Source: Acidisphaera sp.
GTDB taxonomy: Bacteria > Pseudomonadota > Alphaproteobacteria > Acetobacterales > Acetobacteraceae
Assembly: GCA_019240395.1 (NCBI GenBank)
Contig: JAFAYM010000200.1
Span: forward strand, 1 to 35,019
DNA length: 35,019 nucleotides
Reading direction: 5' to 3'
Below the pieces are notes generated by a model. It saw only the letters and a list, made by a program, of their open reading frames with translations. It was not told the origin of the DNA and made no database searches. A program made the position numbers and the translations under genes. Positions within the stretch are counted from its first letter, which is position 1. Each line of letters opens with the position of its first letter. Below, one piece after another: positions 23,001 to 31,240 of the stretch.

Positions 23001-24405
23001 TCTCGGGAAACACCGCCGCGATGTCCTCGCGCCGGATGCCGACATGCGCGGCGCCGACGCTGCGCTCGTCGATGCGGACCTCGACATCGACCGGCCCATC
23101 CTCGGCGACCGCCCAGCCGCCGATGGTCAGCAGGCCGCGCACCGGCTCGGCCGCCCGCTCGCCGCTCAGCGCCGGCGTGTCGATATCGAAGCGGATCTCG
23201 CCGGCCGCCGCGCGCACCAGCTCGCGCAGCTCCGGCTGGCTCCTCGCCGCCGCCTCGACATGCAGCGGCAGCGGCACGGTGCGCGTCTCGCCCTCGCCGT
23301 CGCGCACCACCAGCCGCAGCAGGTGCTCGCCCTCGATCGGCCGCTCCAGCGTCCGGGCGAAGCGGAAGCCGGAGTTTCGTGCCCCGGGCATCCGGGGGAA
23401 GCGGTTGCCGACATCGGGGCGGGCGCGCCCGATCTCGGCCTCGCCGATCGGCGTGCCGTCGAGCTCGACGCCGATGGTGGTGATCCCGGCGCTCGACACT
23501 GCCCAGCCCGCGACGCTGATCGCACCGTCCGCGCGGATGGCGGCGTTGTCGCAGCAGATCTGGATGCTGCCGACGTCCCCGGATACCGCTTCCGGCTGCG
23601 TCGAGGCCACCTCCAGCGGCACCATGATCTGCCGGCGGATGCCCCCGGCGCAGGCCGCCCTGACCCGCACGACGCAATGGTTCGTCTTGAGCGATCCGAT
23701 ATCCTGCACCAGCCGGAAGCCCGATGACCCGGCGTTCGGGTATTGGGGATAATTCGCCGCGACGTCGGGCCTGGCGATGTCCAGCTCCGGCGCGCCCAGC
23801 CGCTGATCGCCGAGATAGAGCGCCACCTCCTGCAGCGGCGAAAGCGTGATGATCCAGCCGCTCAGCCGCAGGATGCCGCCGGCATCCACCCGGGCGCTCT
23901 CCAGCTCGATGCGCAGCGGCGGCGGCTCGAGAGCCGAGCGATGGGCCGGCTTGCCGCCGGCCTCGCCGGCATCGGACGGATCACCGGCATCGGCGGGCGG
24001 GCCGGCGAGCGCTATCGTCCGCTGCGCGCTGGCGCCGCCTTCGGTCCGGACCGTGATCTGCAGGCTGTGGCGCTGTCCCGTAAGCTCGCCGGCGGCTTTT
24101 CCCGAGAACCGGAAGCCGGAATGATCGGCATGCGGATAGTGCGGGAATTTCGCCGCGATGTCGGGCCGCGAATTCCCGTACATCGCGTGGCAGAGGAATT
24201 CCTCGTCGAGATGCACGATGATCTCGGCAATGTCCCGATTGGCGATCACCCAGCCGCCGCCGGTCAGCACGGCGCCCGAGCGAACCGCCGCGCCGGATTT
24301 CGGCTCCTCCAGCTCGATCAGGATGAAGTCGGTCGCTCCCGGGGCGGCGCTGGGGGAGGGTCCGGGCGGCCGCTCCCGCGGCGGGATGGGCAAGGTCTCG
24401 TTCAC
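20026..24405 (-). CDS. Giant fusion: four beta-modules, GT2 and GT9 glycosyltransferases
   Basis: A 1459-residue protein. Four beta-rich modules of about 105 residues occupy roughly 27-130, 163-267, 279-381 and 395-505; each has a GW core (for example GGWVIANRD, SGWIITLSP, AGWAVSSAG), an RPDI/RPDV segment and a terminal SGF. A GT2 domain follows at about 797-1010 (VSIIIPTCAARGLV, then LLFLNDDIEVLEPAW with the DxD-type motif). A GT9 heptosyltransferase-like domain runs from about 1075 (LDHIGDFILAFPALR) to the end, with HPGVGSEMRQW and GNNSGPQHIAATLGVPT. Such fusions would add two sugars in succession to a surface glycan on the cytoplasmic side. The GTG start overlaps the previous stop in GTGA, so it is coupled to the coiled-coil gene upstream. 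Confidence 0.9.
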   Translation of the reverse strand: MNETLPIPPRERPPGPSPSAAPGATDFILIELEEPKSGAAVRSGAVLTGGGWVIANRDIAEIIVHLDEEFLCHAMYGNSRPDIAAKFPHYPHADHSGFRFSGKAAGELTGQRHSLQITVRTEGGASAQRTIALAGPPADAGDPSDAGEAGGKPAHRSALEPPPLRIELESARVDAGGILRLSGWIITLSPLQEVALYLGDQRLGAPELDIARPDVAANYPQYPNAGSSGFRLVQDIGSLKTNHCVVRVRAACAGGIRRQIMVPLEVASTQPEAVSGDVGSIQICCDNAAIRADGAISVAGWAVSSAGITTIGVELDGTPIGEAEIGRARPDVGNRFPRMPGARNSGFRFARTLERPIEGEHLLRLVVRDGEGETRTVPLPLHVEAAARSQPELRELVRAAAGEIRFDIDTPALSGERAAEPVRGLLTIGGWAVAEDGPVDVEVRIDERSVGAAHVGIRREDIAAVFPENEDALLSGFALTVPQRLIGEHTVRVVLRSRSGQIAERAFEISAESPEQSTADLTIRSRLAQAEVALGLALIDGLGPRPSFDLLIALDEPPEQTKPQEAEARLRRTLETLRRQAYAEWRAVLLLPDEPSALWAVASRAIAEAGLADRMETRSWSEAVFPERDAASAHGPGFLLPLRAGDRLGADALLELAIESALNPAADFIYSDERRYDPVLQALRPFFKPDWSPDLLLSTNYIGRLWCARSELVRAVGLGTAELQCWGEYHAVLRLTERAGEIRHVSKILCERVEFPTESAQSEQRALQLSFSRQGGHADILPGAAAGIYRAKRRVETDGLVSIIIPTCAARGLVAHAVRTIRERTAYPNVEIVCIDNVVDDRAGWKTWLRENADQLVEVAGPFNWSRFNNVAAAAARGEFLLFLNDDIEVLEPAWLHALLEHAQRPEIGAVGPQLLYPNGRVQHAGMFLSGSIGRHAFRFAPADEPGAFGLALTQRNVIGITGACMLMRRATFEAMGGFDEAHSVVNNDLDFCLRLWSRGLRVVFTPYASLIHHELVSRAKISDVHDDAAFKSAWQSRFLKGDPFFSPRLLTGVDDYAPDTEPVEALHAGRTAMGVERVRAILAVKLDHIGDFILAFPALRRLKQRFPAARLCVLGPTASKALAFLEPCIDEFIEFNFFHARSSLGNLAVDEAELQVLQARLEPYRFDIALDLRMQPETRHVLQYTGAGLLAGFEHAGRFPWLDVVLEWEGDQGFTAKRAHIGEQLLRLAEAVAIACDTERANARLPAPADAGADTALLARLAGKRLPRGFLRKKLVCIHPGVGSEMRQWSPASFAALIELLVREEDVRVVLIGVGEETAIAREVMENLADSSCVVSLVGRVGLKELPNVLRACKLYVGNNSGPQHIAATLGVPTLGVYSGNVDPTEWAPAGPRAVAIRRRVACSPCYISVPTDCHRHLACLRGITPNEVYAVCRRLLHLGDTASNPTAAPQSESITEP

Positions 24406-25181
24406 GGGGCGAAATCCCGATCGGCCCCATCCCGATCGGCGCCAACCCGATCTGCTCGCCGCCCCTTGTAGCGGTTCGATGGTTCAGGCGATGGCGCGGC
24501 CTCATCGCGCGACGCCAGCCGCTTCTCCATCTCCAGCAGCAGACCCTCGATCCGCTCCAGACGGCGGTGCAGTGCCGCGATCGTCTGCGACGCGGCGCAG
24601 GTCGGGGCCCCGACGCCACCGTCCCGGGACCCGCTGGTAGCAGCTGGGCCCGGGACCAGGGAGCCGGGGACCAGCGAAGCGGGCAACGGGGCCTCGAGCG
24701 GCGCCTCGACAGGCCGGAGGCGCGATATCGAGAGTTGCGAGAGGAAGCCGACCAGGGCTTCCCATGTCCGCACACCCCGCACCTGCGCCTGCTGCGCTTC
24801 GTCCAGCACCAATTGTGCGGCGAGCCAGGTGATCTGCTGGGCGGAGGGAGCGCTGGAAAGATCGGCGTGCGGCAGCCTGCCGCCCTCGCGCATCCGCGCC
24901 AGCACCGCCCCTGCGAATTCGCGTGAATGCAGGAAGGCGCACATCATCGTCGCGATCGACTGGGTCTTCGCCTCCTCGATCACGAACGAATTCTCCGGAT
25001 TGCGGCCCAGCACGATCTGGTAGCACATAAGAACATCGTAGTCGTCGCCGGGATGGCCGGCCCGAGCCCGGAAGGCGAGCGGGCTGGTGGCGGCGACGGT
25101 ATCCCCGGCAGTTCCGGTGGGCTGCACCTCAGGGTTGATGAAAAAAGATGGTTGCGATCGTGTCACGCCGCTCTCGGTCAA
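24402..25181 (-). CDS. Uncharacterised protein with C-terminal coiled coil, glycosyltransferase partner
   Basis: A 259-residue protein without signal peptide or membrane segment. Residues about 45-105 form a helical block (DYDVLMCYQIVLGRNPEN, then FLHSREFAGAVLARM) that resembles small DUF4214-like domains found next to or fused to glycosyltransferases. A Pro/Gly-rich linker follows, then a short coiled coil (ALHRRLERIEGLLLEMEKRL, about 207-226) and a tail of GADRD repeats. It overlaps the giant GT2-GT9 gene by four bases. The coiled coil may mediate oligomer or complex formation with the transferase; this is inference. The start is uncertain: TTG at 25181, or an in-frame GTG at 25166. Confidence 0.65.
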   Translation of the reverse strand: MTESGVTRSQPSFFINPEVQPTGTAGDTVAATSPLAFRARAGHPGDDYDVLMCYQIVLGRNPENSFVIEEAKTQSIATMMCAFLHSREFAGAVLARMREGGRLPHADLSSAPSAQQITWLAAQLVLDEAQQAQVRGVRTWEALVGFLSQLSISRLRPVEAPLEAPLPASLVPGSLVPGPAATSGSRDGGVGAPTCAASQTIAALHRRLERIEGLLLEMEKRLASRDEAAPSPEPSNRYKGRRADRVGADRDGADRDFAP

Positions 25182-25396
25182 CGCTTATTATCGATACGCC
25201 GGACTATAGGCCATCCCGATTCCGGAATACTTAACGATATGAGCCGAAATGCACAGCCCCTTACTGCTGGTGTGCAGAGATGTGGAGACCGGTTCGACCC
25301 GCAATGACCCGCCGTGGTGGCTCTCGCGGCGCATGACTTGCCCCCGGGTCAGCTGCATTCGGCCGCAGGCGGCCTGAGGCTCGGGGCGGCACCTCC

Positions 25397-27034
25397 ATGC
25401 TCCGCGGCCATATCGACTTCGCCAGCCGCCACCGGGTCGAGGGCTGGGTGCTCGACACCGATGATCCGCAGACGCCGCTGAGCCTGCTGATCACCGTCAA
25501 CGACGAGCTCGCCGCCCGCGTCCTGGCCAACGGCTACCGCGCCGACCTCGAGAAGTCGGGCATCGGCGGCGGCCGGCACGGTTTCGCCGCTGCCCTCAAG
25601 CCAAACCTGGCGCCGTCGGGGCCCTGCGTCATCAGCGTGCTGCGCGAAACCACCGGCGAGCACTGTCCGCTCTCCCCGATCGCCGTGCAGGGCCCGGTCC
25701 GCTTCGACCAGGCGGTGCAGGACGAGTTCGCCGCCGTGCTCGGCGCCTACGAAACCGAGGCGGAGCTGCGCGCCAGGCTGGACTTCCTGGCGCGCCAGAC
25801 CGACCGCCTGCTGCAGCTCGACGCCGATCGCCGGAGCCGGCGCACCGAGCGCGCGGCACGGCGCCAGTTCCGCTGGCGCTGGTCCCCGGGGTTGCAGAGC
25901 GCCGCCGCCGACCTGCCCTCGCCGCCGCCGATCACCCTGCCGCTGCGCGCCCTGGTGATCGACGACACCTTGCCTGCCGTCGCCCGCGACGCCGGGTCCA
26001 ACGCCGTGCTGTCGCACATGCGCGCCCTGCAGCGGCTCGGCTACGAGATCACCTTCGCGCCCGCCGACATGGCGGCCGGCGACGAGACGCCGCTGGAAGC
26101 ACTCGGCATCGCCTGCTGTCACGCCCCGTGGCACGCCTCCGTCGAGGAGGTGATGCGCCGCGAGACCGGCGGCTTCGACCTCGTCTACCTCCACCGCATC
26201 TCCACGGCATCGCGCTACCTGGCCATGGCGCGGCACTACATGCCGCGTGCCCGGCTGGTCTACAGCGTGGCCGACCTGCACCATCTGCGGCTCGCCCGCC
26301 AGGCGGAAGCGGAGCAGCGGCCCGAGCTGCTGGCGTTGAGCCGGCGCGTGCAGAACGCCGAGCTCGCCGCCGCCTGGTCGGCGGATGCGGTGATCACCCA
26401 TTCGAGCGCCGAAGCCGAGCTGCTGAGGCGCTACGTGCCCGCCTCGCGTGTGCACGTCGTGCCTTGGTCGGTGCCGCCCCGCCCGACCACGATGCCCTTC
26501 GCCGAGCGCCGCGGCCTCGCCTTCATCGGCGGTTATTCGCATACGCCCAACGTCGATGCCGCACTCTGGCTGGTGGATGAGATCATGCCGCTGGTCCTGC
26601 AGCGCGATCCCGCCATCGAGTGCCTGCTGGTCGGCAGCAACATGCCGACCGAGCTGCGCCGGCCGCGTCCGGGGGTCGTCGCGATCGGACAGGTCGCGGA
26701 CCTCGCGGAGGTGTTCGACCGCGTCCGCCTGACCGCCGCCCCGCTGGCTTACGGCGCCGGGGCCAAGGGCAAGGTGCTCGACAGCCTCGCCGGCGGCGTG
26801 CCCTGCGTCTGCACCCCGGTGGCGGCGGAAGGCCTGGACCTGCCGCCCGAGCTGGCAGCCCTGGTCGCCGCCGAACCGCCGGGTCTGGCCCGGTTGATCG
26901 CCCGGCTGCATGACGATGCCGCCCTCAATGGCCGGTGCCGCGACGCCGGTCTCGCCTATGTCGCGGAGAAGCTGTCCGAGCAGCGCCTCGACACCCTGAT
27001 GCGTGAGGTCGCGGCGCTGCCGGCCGGCCAGTGA
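25397..27034 (+). CDS. GT4-type glycosyltransferase with N-terminal beta-module
   Basis: A 545-residue protein. Residues 1-80 are a beta-module (GHIDFASRHRVEGWVLD, a YRADLEKSGIGGGRHGF end) that closely resembles the C-terminus of the Hint protein encoded next door. After a helical linker (about 105-160), residues 190-540 form a GT-B fold transferase: an N-terminal half with AGSNAVLSHMRALQRLGYEIT, VYLHRISTASRYLAM and RLVYSVADLHHLRL, and a donor-binding half with GLAFIGGYSHTPNVDAALWL, ECLLVGSNMP and an AYGAGAKGKVLDSLAGGVPC donor loop. Sugar and acceptor are unknown. It diverges from the coiled-coil/GT2-GT9 operon across about 215 AT-richer bases and converges on the Hint gene with a 24-base gap. 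Confidence 0.88.
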   Translation: MLRGHIDFASRHRVEGWVLDTDDPQTPLSLLITVNDELAARVLANGYRADLEKSGIGGGRHGFAAALKPNLAPSGPCVISVLRETTGEHCPLSPIAVQGPVRFDQAVQDEFAAVLGAYETEAELRARLDFLARQTDRLLQLDADRRSRRTERAARRQFRWRWSPGLQSAAADLPSPPPITLPLRALVIDDTLPAVARDAGSNAVLSHMRALQRLGYEITFAPADMAAGDETPLEALGIACCHAPWHASVEEVMRRETGGFDLVYLHRISTASRYLAMARHYMPRARLVYSVADLHHLRLARQAEAEQRPELLALSRRVQNAELAAAWSADAVITHSSAEAELLRRYVPASRVHVVPWSVPPRPTTMPFAERRGLAFIGGYSHTPNVDAALWLVDEIMPLVLQRDPAIECLLVGSNMPTELRRPRPGVVAIGQVADLAEVFDRVRLTAAPLAYGAGAKGKVLDSLAGGVPCVCTPVAAEGLDLPPELAALVAAEPPGLARLIARLHDDAALNGRCRDAGLAYVAEKLSEQRLDTLMREVAALPAGQ

Positions 27035-27058
27035 ATCCCCTACGGCTGTGACTCGGGG

Positions 27059-28762
27059 CTAAGCGGCGGCGCGCAGGGTGCTCAGGTCGGCGCGGACCAG
27101 CAGGGCGGCGTCGGCCGAGCGTCGGACTTCCAGCGTGCCGGAGGCCGGGAGCGGCGCGTCGAGCTGCACGCGGAAGCTGTGGCGGCCGCTGCCCATCCCG
27201 GCATGCTGCAGGTCTTCGCGGTAGAGGGACGCCAGCGTCTGCGCCAGCTTGACGCCGTCCACCAGCACGTCGAGGCACACCGGCGCCTCGGGGTGCGCCA
27301 GGTCCTGCGCCCAGCCCCGCACCTCCATGCCCCCGGCGTGATCGAGGAAGCCGGTCAGCTCGCCCAGTTCGGATGCGCGCTGCACCAGGCCCGCACGCTC
27401 GGCGATGCGCCGGCGGATCGCCTCCAGGACGTAGCCGTCTTCCAGCCGCGGCGCGCAATAGAGCGCCGGCACGGCGGCGGCCTCGGGGTAGCGGGCGGCG
27501 TAGTCGTCGAGGTTGTGGAATATCGCCCGGTTGTCGTCGTCCAGGTAGGTCTCCGAGGGCGCGCCCTCGGCCCAGATCACGTCGTGCTCGGCGAGTTCGA
27601 CGTGGTAGTAGTGCACCTCCTCCGTCGTCTCGGACTGCACCACCGACACCCCGTTGACCAGGAGCCCGGCGGGGATCAGCGCGCCGTCGATATACATCGC
27701 GTGGTTCGGTGAGACGTGGAGATCGCGCAGCGGCACGTTGTCGGCCAGGGCGCCGGCGCGGATGCAGACCGGCAGGATCTTGGGCTTGCCCGCGAGGAAG
27801 CGCCCGGCGTAGCTGCGTTGGCCGATCCAGCGGATCGCCTGCAGGCGTCCGTCATAGGTCACCACGCGATCGCCGATCGCCAGATCCTCGACGGGAATCT
27901 CTCCCCGTTCTGTGCGGATCAGCGTGCCACGGCAGTAGCAGATCATGTCGGTGAGAGTAAAGTCGCTGCCGGGCCCCGTGGCCACGGTGAAGACCGTGCC
28001 GTCCGCCGAACCAACGCCGGCCAGTGCGAAGGTCAGTGTCGACTTGCCGCTCTGGTTCGGGATGAGCAGCGTGTCGCCGGTCACGGTGTACGTCCCGGTG
28101 GCGGCTTTGAAGCCGCCGAAATCGATCGTGTCGGTCTTCTCGAAATTGTCCAGGGTGCCGTTGAAATTCGTCGCTGCGTCAAGCGTCAGAGTGGCCGTCG
28201 GATTAAACGCGATTGTCTGATTGCCGCCCACACTGTTCGCCACTTCCAGCGTGGCGGATGTGTCGATCGTGGCCGTGCCGGAGCCGATCGCCTTGGAGAA
28301 CAGGAAGCTGCCGTCCAGAGTGACCATGCCGGAGTTGCTGAGCACTGCGGTCGCCGTGGTCGGCGCGGTGCCGCTCAGGGTCCACGTTGCGCCCTTGTCG
28401 ATGTCCAGCGTGTCGAATCCAGCCAGCGTGCTGCCGATGCCAGAGATCGTTCCGCTCGGCGATGTTTTGTTGCCCGATCCGAGCTCAAGCGTGCCCCCGC
28501 TGAACATCACGCCGGTCTCGATGCCGCCAGGAGCGAGCGAAAAGTCGCCGCCCGTCGTCACCGTCACGCTGCTGGCGGTTGCGCTGGAGTTGACGTCCAG
28601 CTCCCCACCGGCGCCGACGGTCACACCGATGGCCTCGGCGCCGCTTTTCAGGATCAGCAGGCCCCCCGTGCCGATGGTCCCGTCCAGGTAGGTCGTGCTG
28701 GTGCTGGCGGTTACCGTGGAGCTGGTGATCGTGGAACTGGTAAAGGTGGTGGGGACGGCCAT
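27059..28762 (-). CDS. Hint-domain surface protein with AIDA-like repeats and C-terminal module
   Basis: A 567-residue protein in three parts. Residues 1-265 are Thr/Ser/Gly-rich beta-solenoid repeats of the AIDA/adhesin type (TSSTITSSTVTAS, GGLLILKSGAEAIGVTV, SGGTLELGSG). A Hint (hedgehog/intein) domain starts at Cys275 in ICYCRGTLIRTERGEIPVEDL, with VSPNHAMYIDGALIPAG as the later block containing the conserved His; such domains self-cleave at the N-side cysteine. Residues about 475-560 are a beta-module (GFLDHAGGMEVRGWAQD to GMGSGRHSF) shared with the GT4 protein. There is no classical signal peptide, so export may be by a type I system. I chose the ATG at 28762; the frame is open to a TTG at 28792. 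Probably a secreted or surface protein, possibly an acceptor for neighbouring transferases (inference). Confidence 0.87.
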   Translation of the reverse strand: MAVPTTFTSSTITSSTVTASTSTTYLDGTIGTGGLLILKSGAEAIGVTVGAGGELDVNSSATASSVTVTTGGDFSLAPGGIETGVMFSGGTLELGSGNKTSPSGTISGIGSTLAGFDTLDIDKGATWTLSGTAPTTATAVLSNSGMVTLDGSFLFSKAIGSGTATIDTSATLEVANSVGGNQTIAFNPTATLTLDAATNFNGTLDNFEKTDTIDFGGFKAATGTYTVTGDTLLIPNQSGKSTLTFALAGVGSADGTVFTVATGPGSDFTLTDMICYCRGTLIRTERGEIPVEDLAIGDRVVTYDGRLQAIRWIGQRSYAGRFLAGKPKILPVCIRAGALADNVPLRDLHVSPNHAMYIDGALIPAGLLVNGVSVVQSETTEEVHYYHVELAEHDVIWAEGAPSETYLDDDNRAIFHNLDDYAARYPEAAAVPALYCAPRLEDGYVLEAIRRRIAERAGLVQRASELGELTGFLDHAGGMEVRGWAQDLAHPEAPVCLDVLVDGVKLAQTLASLYREDLQHAGMGSGRHSFRVQLDAPLPASGTLEVRRSADAALLVRADLSTLRAAA

Positions 28763-28919
28763 GAACGCAAACCTTGCTTTCTGGAGGGACAACCCGCGGT
28801 TGACGAATTGCTAGGCAAATCCAGGAGATAGTGTAGTCATTCCGCTTTCCGTCTCCGATGAGAGCAGTCACGGCGTTCGGTGACAAGGGCGGAAACTCGC
28901 GCTAGGTTCTAAAATTAAC

Positions 28920-31169
28920 ATGGATGCGATCCCGAGCCAATCAGAACTTGCACAGGTAGGTGACGCGGCCGCACCGAACAGCGATTCTGTCGCGCTGAGC
29001 CGCACTCTGGACCGGCAATTGTATGCAAGCGGCCGGTTCAACGAAGCGGCGCAGGCGCTGCACGCATTCCTCGAAACACATCCGGATGACGCGGGCGCTG
29101 CCTGCGATCTCGGCAATGCACTGCTTGCGCAAGGCAGGATTGCGGAAGGGGCGGAATACTTCCGCCGCGCGTTGCAGATCGACCCCGGATTCGCCACCGC
29201 GCATACCAATCTCGGCGTCGCCCTGCTCAAGCTGAAGCGGCTGCATGAGGGCGTGGCAAGCCTGGAGCAGGCGCTCGCACTGGCGCCGGATGATCCGATC
29301 GCCTGCTACAATTACGGCATCGCGCTGCGTTACGGTGGGCGCCACGAGGAAGCGGTCACCGCTCTGCGCCACGCGCAGACGCTGCGACCCGAACATGCCG
29401 AAACCGCCAATGAGCTCGGCAATGCCCTGCGCCTGCTGCAACGGTCGGATGAAGCCGTCGAGGCATACCGGCGTGCGCTGGCACTCCGGCCCGGCTTTAC
29501 CGGCGCCGCACACAATCTCGGCACGCTGCTGCAATCCGAGAGGCGGTTCGACGAGGCCGCGGCGGCATTCCGCACGGCGCTGGATGCGGCTCCCGACCGT
29601 CCGGATTACTGGAATGATCTCGGCTCCGCCCTGCAAGGCGCCGGCCGTTTCGCCGAGGCCCTCGCGAGCTATCAGCAGGCGCTGGTCGTGCAGCCCGGAA
29701 TGGCCGCCGCCCACAGCAACCTGGCCCTTTCACTGGCGAGCCTCGACCGCATCGAGGAGGGCATCCTCGCCTGCCGTCGCGCCATCGCCATCGAGGCCGG
29801 CGCGCCGGTGCCGAACATGAACATGGGCTGCCTGCTGCTGACGCTCGGCCGCTTCCGCGAGGGGTGGGAGGCCTACGAATATCGTTTCGCCGCCACCAGG
29901 AATGCCTGGCTGCGTGCCGATGCCAGGGCTGAGCCCTGGCTCGGCGAAAATCTCGCCGACAAATCCATCCTGGTGCTCGGTGAGCAAGGCAATGGCGATC
30001 ACATCCACTTCGTGCGTTACCTGCCGCTGCTCGTCGACCTCGGCGCGACTGTCAGCCTGCTCTGTCCGGCCCGCCTGCACCGGCTGTTCTCGACATTGCG
30101 CGGACCGGTGACCCTGCTCGACTCGATGCCCGCCGGGGCGCGCTTCGATTTCCAGGTGCCGCTGCTCAGCCTGCCGCATCGCTTCGATTCTCTGGGCTTC
30201 GGCATGCCGGCGGAAGTGCCGTATCTCGCGGCGGAGCCCGAGCGCGTGGCGCGCTGGCGCGAGCATGTCGGTTCGGCCGGTCTGCGCGTCGGCATCGCCT
30301 GGCAGGGCAACCCGGCCGGCAATGTCGATGCCGGCCGCTCCTATCCCTTGGCGCGGCTGCGCCCGCTGGCGGCCATCCCCGGTGTCCGCCTGATCAGCCT
30401 GCAGCGCGGCGAGGGCACCGAGCAGTTGGAAAAACTGCCGCCGGACATGCGCGTCGAGACGCTCGGGCCGGAGTTCGATGCCGGCGAGGACGGCTTCCTC
30501 GATGCGGCGGCGGTGATGCGGGCAGTCGATCTGGTCGTCACCTCGGACACCGCGATCGCCCATCTCGCCGGCGCGCTCGGCTGCCAGGTCTGGCTGGCGC
30601 TCAGCCATATGCCGGAGTGGCGCTGGCTGCGCGAACGCCGCGACAATCCGTGGTATCCGACGGCGCGGCTGTTCCGTCAGCAGGCGCATGGCGACTGGGA
30701 CAGCGTTTTCACCCAGATGACGGCCGAACTGGCGCCGTTGGCGCGCCAGGGCCGCCGCACCGCGCCGGACAGCCAGGCGGTGCGGGCGGCCCCGCACGTC
30801 CCGGTGTCCTGGGGCGAGCTGCTCGACAAGGTTTCCATCCTGGAGATCAAGGCCGAACGCCTCACCGAACCGGCGGCGCTGGCCAATGTCGCGCGCGAGC
30901 TCGACAGCCTCCGCGTGGTGGTGCGCGGGTCAGGCGATCTGCCGCAGCTCGAGGCGCTGCGCCAGGCCTTGCGCGAGATCAACGAACGCCTGTGGTGTGT
31001 CGAGGACGAGATCCGCGCGTGCGAGTCCGACGGACGCTTCGATGCGCGCTTCATCGAACTGGCCCGCATGGTCTATCGCCTGAACGATGAGCGCGGCCGC
31101 ATCAAGCGGCGGATCAATGAGGAGTCCGGCTCGAGTCTCGTGGAGGAGAAGCAGTATCAGAGCTACTAG
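28920..31169 (+). CDS. TPR - GT9-like glycosyltransferase - DUF6165 fusion
   Basis: A 749-residue protein. Residues about 30-310 hold roughly eight tetratricopeptide repeats (for example GNALLAQGRIAEGAEYFRRA and LGVALLKLKRLHEGVASLEQ). Residues about 340-610 are a GT9-like or GT41-like C-terminal transferase region (SILVLGEQGNGDHIHFVRYL, VGIAWQGNPAGN, LVVTSDTAIAHLAGALGC). The last 125 residues match DUF6165: VSWGELLDKVSILEIKAERL, ERLWCVEDEIR, ARMVYRLNDERGRIKRRIN and a VEEKQY end. TPR-transferases of this type glycosylate proteins or adhesins; DUF6165 is common in sugar and LPS loci but has no known function. The ATG at 28920 has no strong ribosome site. Divergent from the Hint gene, with 157 bases between. 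Confidence 0.87.
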   Translation: MDAIPSQSELAQVGDAAAPNSDSVALSRTLDRQLYASGRFNEAAQALHAFLETHPDDAGAACDLGNALLAQGRIAEGAEYFRRALQIDPGFATAHTNLGVALLKLKRLHEGVASLEQALALAPDDPIACYNYGIALRYGGRHEEAVTALRHAQTLRPEHAETANELGNALRLLQRSDEAVEAYRRALALRPGFTGAAHNLGTLLQSERRFDEAAAAFRTALDAAPDRPDYWNDLGSALQGAGRFAEALASYQQALVVQPGMAAAHSNLALSLASLDRIEEGILACRRAIAIEAGAPVPNMNMGCLLLTLGRFREGWEAYEYRFAATRNAWLRADARAEPWLGENLADKSILVLGEQGNGDHIHFVRYLPLLVDLGATVSLLCPARLHRLFSTLRGPVTLLDSMPAGARFDFQVPLLSLPHRFDSLGFGMPAEVPYLAAEPERVARWREHVGSAGLRVGIAWQGNPAGNVDAGRSYPLARLRPLAAIPGVRLISLQRGEGTEQLEKLPPDMRVETLGPEFDAGEDGFLDAAAVMRAVDLVVTSDTAIAHLAGALGCQVWLALSHMPEWRWLRERRDNPWYPTARLFRQQAHGDWDSVFTQMTAELAPLARQGRRTAPDSQAVRAAPHVPVSWGELLDKVSILEIKAERLTEPAALANVARELDSLRVVVRGSGDLPQLEALRQALREINERLWCVEDEIRACESDGRFDARFIELARMVYRLNDERGRIKRRINEESGSSLVEEKQYQSY

Positions 31170-31240
31170 GGCGCGATGGCTTCTGACAGACGAAGTCATC
31201 AAGCTCTGATACCAGTTCTCGGGCGCGCCGACTCATAACA

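Noticed and set aside
19954-23727. 1257-codon open frame antisense to the GT2-GT9 gene
   Set aside because: Composition is Arg/Gln/His/Ala-rich with no recognisable motif, while the minus strand encodes clear glycosyltransferase domains throughout.
25349-26911. 520-codon minus frame opposite the GT4 gene
   Set aside because: The GT-B fold on the plus strand is well supported; the antisense product has no motifs.
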